Shown piece after piece: positions 24,413-27,792 of a stretch of 27,792 nucleotides of DNA. The stretch lies in NCBI GenBank assembly GCA_964426675.1, contig CAYRRM010000033.1:1-27792 (forward strand), given 5' to 3'. This DNA is from DYMC01 sp035406705 (GTDB lineage Bacteria; Verrucomicrobiota; Lentisphaeria; Victivallales; GWF2-50-93). Position 1 is the first letter of the stretch. Each line of letters opens with the position of its first letter. The notes beneath the pieces are model-generated. The model saw nothing but the letters and a program-made list of their open reading frames with translations. It was not told where the DNA came from and did not search any database. Made by a program: the position numbers and the translations under genes.

Positions 24413-24440
24413 TTGACTTTTGCTCATTTTAGCATATAGT
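24413..24440 (+). promoter_or_regulatory. Promoter of asrABC
   Basis: TTGACT (24413-24418) and TATAGT (24435-24440) are separated by 16 bases. The start of transcription would be near 24447, giving a leader of about 46 bases that contains the palindrome at 24461. Confidence 0.68.
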
Positions 24441-24453
24441 AACGATTTTTCAA
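24426..24453 (-). promoter_or_regulatory. Promoter of dmeF, interleaved with the asrABC promoter
   Basis: On the minus strand, TTGAAA (24453-24448) and TAAAAT (24431-24426) have a 16-base spacer. The element overlaps the asrA promoter so that both -10 boxes lie within the same 15 bases, implying the polymerases exclude each other. Confidence 0.58.
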
Positions 24454-24460
24454 GCATGTT

Positions 24461-24473
24461 TACCATTTTGGTA
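24461..24473. promoter_or_regulatory. Palindrome TACCA-TTT-TGGTA, candidate operator
   Basis: A perfect 5-bp inverted repeat with a 3-base centre lies just downstream of the inferred asrA transcription start and upstream of the dmeF -35. A bound protein would block asrABC and could act on dmeF. No regulator is assigned. Confidence 0.45.
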
Positions 24474-24492
24474 GGAATAAAAGGGATTTGAG

Positions 24493-25527
24493 ATGTCAGG
24501 TCATCTTTTTACATACGATTCAATGGATAAATTTCTGTCCGCACTTGCGGCGGATTCGTCAATATACGCGCCTGTGCTCCTAGCGGGGCGAGGGCGCTTC
24601 TCGGACACTCCGCTTGTCCGATACGGTCGGGTAAGCCGCGCCAAGGACATCTGCTGGATCCACAAGAGCTATCTTTCACCGAAAGAGCTTCTCTTTCCGC
24701 CTCGCGAGACGCTCTTCTATTTTACACCTGGGCGGATGGAGGAGGCGCCTCTCGGCGACGACAAGAGAAGGACGGTACTCTTTCTGCGCGCATGCGATAT
24801 CAACGGCATTCACAGACTGGACCGGATCTTCCTGGAAAACGGAGGAATTGAGGACAGCTATTACAGGCGCCGAAGGGAGAAATTGGTGTTTTTCCTGATC
24901 GAATGCTCGGAATCCTTCGAAAACTGCTTCTGCGTTTCAATGGGGGCGAACATGACCGATGACTTTGCTGCGGCTTTCAGATTTGAGGAGGAACGGATAC
25001 TCGCAAAATGTGCTTCCTACGAATACGATCCTCTTTTTGCGAAATTCGCTGATTCCGCGAAATACGAGCCAAATTTCGTTGAGGAGAATGCCGTGAAAGT
25101 GCGCCTTCCGGAGATAAAAGAGATGCCGCTGGAACTCTATTCCCACAAAATATGGGACGAATACAACACGCGTTGCATCGCTTGCGGACGATGCAATACT
25201 TCATGCGTTACATGTTCATGTTTCAGTATCTCTGACATATTCTACGACGAGAACAAGAATTGCGGAGAAAGGAGACGGGTATGGGACGGCTGCCATCTGG
25301 ACGGCTTTACGGACATGGCTGGCGGACACAGATTCAGGGAGAAGAACGGACAGAGGATGCGTTTCAAGGCATTCCACAAGGTTTACGACTTCAAGAAACG
25401 TTTTGGAGAAAACATGTGCGTAGGATGTGGGCGTTGCGACGATGTCTGCCCCGAATACATATCCTTCTCAAATTGCATAAACAAGCTCGCCCGCGAAATC
25501 CGCGGAGATAGCGGAAAGAATACATAA
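24493..25527 (+). CDS. asrA: Anaerobic sulfite reductase subunit A
   Basis: The 344-aa protein has the AsrA pattern: an N-terminal domain (LFLRACDINGIHRLDRIF; FFLIECSESFENCFCVSMG) followed by two ferredoxin-type [4Fe-4S] clusters. The clusters are C228-x2-C231-x2-C234-x3-C238 and C309-x2-C312-x2-C315-x3-C319 (CVGCGRCDDVCPEYIS). It passes electrons between the flavin subunit AsrB and the siroheme subunit AsrC in dissimilatory-type reduction of sulfite to sulfide. The length matches the family (about 345 aa). AAGGGA lies 6 bases upstream of the ATG. It opens the asrABC operon. Confidence 0.95.
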   Translation: MSGHLFTYDSMDKFLSALAADSSIYAPVLLAGRGRFSDTPLVRYGRVSRAKDICWIHKSYLSPKELLFPPRETLFYFTPGRMEEAPLGDDKRRTVLFLRACDINGIHRLDRIFLENGGIEDSYYRRRREKLVFFLIECSESFENCFCVSMGANMTDDFAAAFRFEEERILAKCASYEYDPLFAKFADSAKYEPNFVEENAVKVRLPEIKEMPLELYSHKIWDEYNTRCIACGRCNTSCVTCSCFSISDIFYDENKNCGERRRVWDGCHLDGFTDMAGGHRFREKNGQRMRFKAFHKVYDFKKRFGENMCVGCGRCDDVCPEYISFSNCINKLAREIRGDSGKNT

Positions 25528-25537
25528 TAGTGGTTCG

Positions 25538-26326
25538 ATGAATCCCTACAGGACAATTCAAAGCAGGATAATCGGAATTTCAAAAGACGCCGAGCTGGAG
25601 TGGACCTTCAGGGTTGAGACCAGCCTTAAGCCCTGTCCCGGACAGTTCTTCCAGCTCTCTCTACCAACTATCGGAGAGGCACCGATCTCAGTCAGCGGAT
25701 TTGGCGATGGCTGGGTGGACTTTACGATCAGACGTGTTGGCAATCTTACTAATGCTATTCACGGCTTGAAATCAGGAGACAGCATTTTTATTCGTGGTCC
25801 TTACGGTAAGGGCTTTCCGCTCGACAAGTTTACAGGAACGCATCTTGTGATAGCCGCTGGTGGCTCGGGACTGGCCCCGGTGAAACCACTTATCAGCAAA
25901 TATTTCGATAATCAGTCCGAACTTAAAGGCCTCGACATTCTTCTCGGATTCAAAAATCCAGGAAGCGTAATATTCCCGGACGAAATCAAAAAATGGAAGA
26001 AGAAGTTCAATGTAGTAGTCACAGTTGACAGGGGAGACAACCTATGGAAAGGTAAAACAGGGCTAATAACCGAGCGAGTGAAAGAAATGAACCTCCCAGA
26101 GGACGGAAATGTGAACGTGGTAGTGGTCGGACCTCCCGCGATGATGAAGTTCACAGCCGCGGAATTCGTATTGCGCAAAATCCCGCAGGAAAGAATATGG
26201 GTCTCGTTCGAGCGCCTGATGTCATGCGGAATCGGAAAATGCGGACACTGCAAGATTGACTACCACTATGTATGCCTCGACGGACCTGTGATGAATTACA
26301 GCATGGCGGCAAGGCTGATTGATTGA
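25538..26326 (+). CDS. asrB: Anaerobic sulfite reductase subunit B
   Basis: The 262-aa protein is a ferredoxin-NADP reductase-like flavoprotein with an FAD-binding barrel (PCPGQFFQLSLP; VGNLTNAI; GPYGKGFPL). The NAD(P)H domain reads AAGGSGLAPVKPL (about 106-118), VDRGD and VVGPPAMMK. The C-terminal [2Fe-2S] ligands are C230-x4-C235-x2-C238-x7-C246, as in PyrK and AsrB. It takes electrons from NADH for AsrA. It starts 11 bases after asrA with a weak ribosome binding site, so translation probably depends on coupling. Confidence 0.95.
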   Translation: MNPYRTIQSRIIGISKDAELEWTFRVETSLKPCPGQFFQLSLPTIGEAPISVSGFGDGWVDFTIRRVGNLTNAIHGLKSGDSIFIRGPYGKGFPLDKFTGTHLVIAAGGSGLAPVKPLISKYFDNQSELKGLDILLGFKNPGSVIFPDEIKKWKKKFNVVVTVDRGDNLWKGKTGLITERVKEMNLPEDGNVNVVVVGPPAMMKFTAAEFVLRKIPQERIWVSFERLMSCGIGKCGHCKIDYHYVCLDGPVMNYSMAARLID

Positions 26327-26511
26327 AGATAACGGATGTAGGATAACAACAAATGCTAAAGGCTAAAGTAGGAGAAGTGAAAAGAGAGAGTGAAAAGGGG
26401 GGAGAGATCTGCATTCGTGCTCACACTACGTCACGGTAAGTGTGCTGAGCGTGGAAAAATATGTATTCGGTATCATGTGTCGTATGAAATTTCAAAATAG
26501 GTTTGGAAAAA
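26327..26511 (+). other. Unusual 185-bp gap between asrB and asrC with a hairpin
   Basis: asr genes are usually packed tightly, but asrC here follows 185 bases after asrB. The gap includes CACACT (26422-26427) paired with AGTGTG (26439-26444) around an 11-base loop, preceded by a purine-rich run. No open frame with a ribosome binding site is seen. It could hold a processing site, an internal promoter or a regulatory hairpin. Confidence 0.45.
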
Positions 26512-27501
26512 ATGAGTCTTGACATCAATAGAAAGACGGTGGCTAAGAATGCCTTCCGTATAACAAAGCTGAGGGGGCGAACCGCCTTGCGCATACGCGT
26601 GCCTGGGGGCCATCTTAATGCCAAGTATCTCGATGTAATAAGGCATTTGGCGGAAAAATACGGCGATGGTAGTGTTCACATAACTATCCGTCAGGGATTC
26701 GAGTTGCCGGGGATGCGCTTCGAGGATATTCCGGCGATAAACAAGGAATTGGCCGAACTAATAAAGAATGTAGAGATTCCTCTCGGCGTTGCCATAGCTA
26801 ATCCGGCTAATGGATATCCTTCTGCAGGAACACGTAACATCTCCGCTTGCATAGGAAACAGGGTATGTCCTTTTGCGAATTTTGACACCACATCGCTCGC
26901 ATTTAATCTCGAAAAGGAGATTTATCCGAACGACTTCCATGTGAAGATAGCGGTCACGGGATGTCCGAACGACTGCATTAAGGCGCATCTGCAGGATTTT
27001 GGAATCATCGGTATGGCTGAACCCCAATACGAACAGGCTTATTGCATAGCATGTGAGGCTTGCGTCAAAAACTGCAAAAAGAGGGTTACGAACGCGCTAT
27101 CTATGCACAAGGGCCTCGTGGTGAGAAACCCGGAGAAATGCATCGGGTGTGGGGAATGCGTCCTGAAATGCCCGACCGCTGCATGGACAAGAAAACCGAA
27201 GAAATTCTACCGCCTCATCATAATGGGTAGGACCGGGAAGAAAAATCCACGTCTCGCCGCCACTTTCCTGTCTTGGGTCTCCGAAGACGCAATTGTGAAG
27301 ATAATAAAAAATGTGTATTCATTCATAGATAAGCATATAGATAGGAGTCTCGACAAAGAGCATGTCGGATATATAGTTGACAGAGTCGGATATGATCTCT
27401 TCAAGAGCGAGGTGCTCAGAAATGTAGAGTTAAATCCTGAGGTGCACATAGCATCGAGATTAGAAAATCGCGGATATTTACAAGGCACCGAAACGTATTA
27501 A
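26512..27501 (+). CDS. asrC: Anaerobic sulfite reductase subunit C (siroheme catalytic subunit)
   Basis: The 329-aa protein has sulfite/nitrite reductase ferredoxin-like halves (VPGGHLNAKYLDVIRHLAEK; HITIRQGFELPGMRFEDI). The siroheme-[4Fe-4S] ligands are C113-x5-C119 (CIGNRVC) and C151-x3-C155 (GCPNDC). Two further [4Fe-4S] clusters follow: C178-x2-C181-x2-C184-x3-C188 and C210-x2-C213-x2-C216-x3-C220 (CIGCGECVLKCPT). It performs the six-electron reduction of sulfite to sulfide. I choose ATG 26512 because MSLDINRK aligns with the start of Salmonella AsrC; the frame can be opened by a TTG at 26503. AGG lies about 10 bases upstream. Confidence 0.95.
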   Translation: MSLDINRKTVAKNAFRITKLRGRTALRIRVPGGHLNAKYLDVIRHLAEKYGDGSVHITIRQGFELPGMRFEDIPAINKELAELIKNVEIPLGVAIANPANGYPSAGTRNISACIGNRVCPFANFDTTSLAFNLEKEIYPNDFHVKIAVTGCPNDCIKAHLQDFGIIGMAEPQYEQAYCIACEACVKNCKKRVTNALSMHKGLVVRNPEKCIGCGECVLKCPTAAWTRKPKKFYRLIIMGRTGKKNPRLAATFLSWVSEDAIVKIIKNVYSFIDKHIDRSLDKEHVGYIVDRVGYDLFKSEVLRNVELNPEVHIASRLENRGYLQGTETY

Positions 27502-27548
27502 TGTGATAAACTTCGGAACCACGAGGAGCAAGCTGATTGGATAAATTT

Positions 27549-27571
27549 GTAACTACGAAAATCGCTGAAAC
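27549..27571. repeat. Short core of dispersed repeat family 2 next to the second MITE-like copy
   Basis: GTAACTACGAAAATCGCTGA followed by AACC matches the TAACTACGAAATACTCCGAA core of the copy at 22464-22530 and abuts the repeat starting at 27577. Confidence 0.4.
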
Positions 27572-27576
27572 CACTA

Positions 27577-27704
27577 AAATAGGGTCTGCTGAAAAAAGAT
27601 TTTTGAGTTTTTTGGCAAAAAGTTTTTCTGCATATCCCATATATTTTCTGAAAAATTCTCTGGCTTCGCCTTCGTTTTTTCTTGTTTCTCTCAGTTTTAG
27701 GCTC
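27577..27704. repeat. Second copy of the left half of the MITE-like element
   Basis: The sequence from AAATAGGGTCTGCTGAAAAA to CTCAGTTTTAGGCTC is about 90% identical to 17715-17841, same orientation, with one single-base length difference. Similarity stops at 27704. The matching right terminus is not in the window, so this is a truncated or half copy. Confidence 0.72.
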
Positions 27705-27724
27705 TCGATGCCGCCGTTTTCAGG

Positions 27725-27792
27725 TTAATTCCGAAGACCCAGCCTGATCCAGATTTCCGATCCCTCCTTCGTCTTGTATCTTATCGGTTTGA
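27725..27792 (-). CDS. Possible 3' end of a gene entering from the right edge
   Basis: A minus-strand frame open to the window edge encodes KPIRYKTKEGSEIWIRLGLR plus a final Asn, then TAA (27725-27727). The mixed polar/aliphatic composition resembles a genuine protein C-terminus, and the family 1 repeat begins right after it. It is too short to identify. Confidence 0.3.
   Translation of the reverse strand, partial: KPIRYKTKEGSEIWIRLGLRN

Noticed and set aside
27416..27640. Minus-strand open frame beginning MGYAEKLFAKKLKN
   Set aside because: It spans the MITE-like repeat and runs into the end of asrC. The repeat copy at 17715 has a stop in the same frame, so it is not a conserved gene.

Overview
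The window looks like a chromosomal segment from a member of the Lentisphaerota (Lentisphaeria/Victivallales type). This is an inference from gene content: two FTLxELL pseudopilin-like proteins ending in an H-X9-DG-type motif, large secreted SUMF1-domain proteins, a fused BatD/BatE-like protein, and an anaerobic sulfite reductase operon. There are no rRNA or tRNA genes and no CRISPR array.

Layout. (1) 1-9.0 kb, all plus strand: a pseudopilin-like protein, two paralogous secreted SUMF1 proteins flanking a CocE/S15-type hydrolase, and a PQQ-repeat beta-propeller. It reads as a cell-surface or exported accessory cluster. (2) 9.0-14.4 kb, minus strand, very AT-rich: an exported protein of unknown function, a BatD-BatE fusion, a degenerate PD-(D/E)XK-like protein that keeps its Fe-S cysteines, and a putative lipoprotein. 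(3) 14.48-17.58 kb, plus strand: the conserved rpmH-rnpA-yidD-yidC-khpB block, which makes ribosome, RNase P and membrane-insertion components. (4) 17.6-18.9 kb, gene-poor: a 263-bp MITE-like element with terminal inverted repeats and a decayed DDE transposase. (5) 18.9-21.9 kb, plus strand, visibly more GC-rich: an HD-domain protein, a DtxR/MntR regulator with a likely self-operator, a second pseudopilin, and an unknown membrane protein coupled to it. (6) 21.9-27.5 kb: a ferritin-like protein, an FNT channel and a DmeF-type metal exporter on the minus strand, divergent from asrA-asrB-asrC on the plus strand. This makes a coherent sulfite-to-sulfide and metal-handling module: AsrABC reduces sulfite, the FNT protein probably releases hydrosulfide, and DmeF and the ferritin-like protein handle metals.

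The strongest unexplained signal is a 13-bp interrupted palindrome, TGCGA-NNN-TCGCA with an A/T-rich centre. It occurs ten times exactly and at least five more times with one outer base changed. It lies mostly inside unrelated genes, in both the AT-rich and the GC-richer halves, but is absent from the rpmH-khpB block. It resembles the HIP1 phenomenon of cyanobacteria in kind, not in sequence. Other notable points are overlapping divergent asrA/dmeF promoters next to a small palindrome, two dispersed repeat families, and the BatD/BatE fusion.
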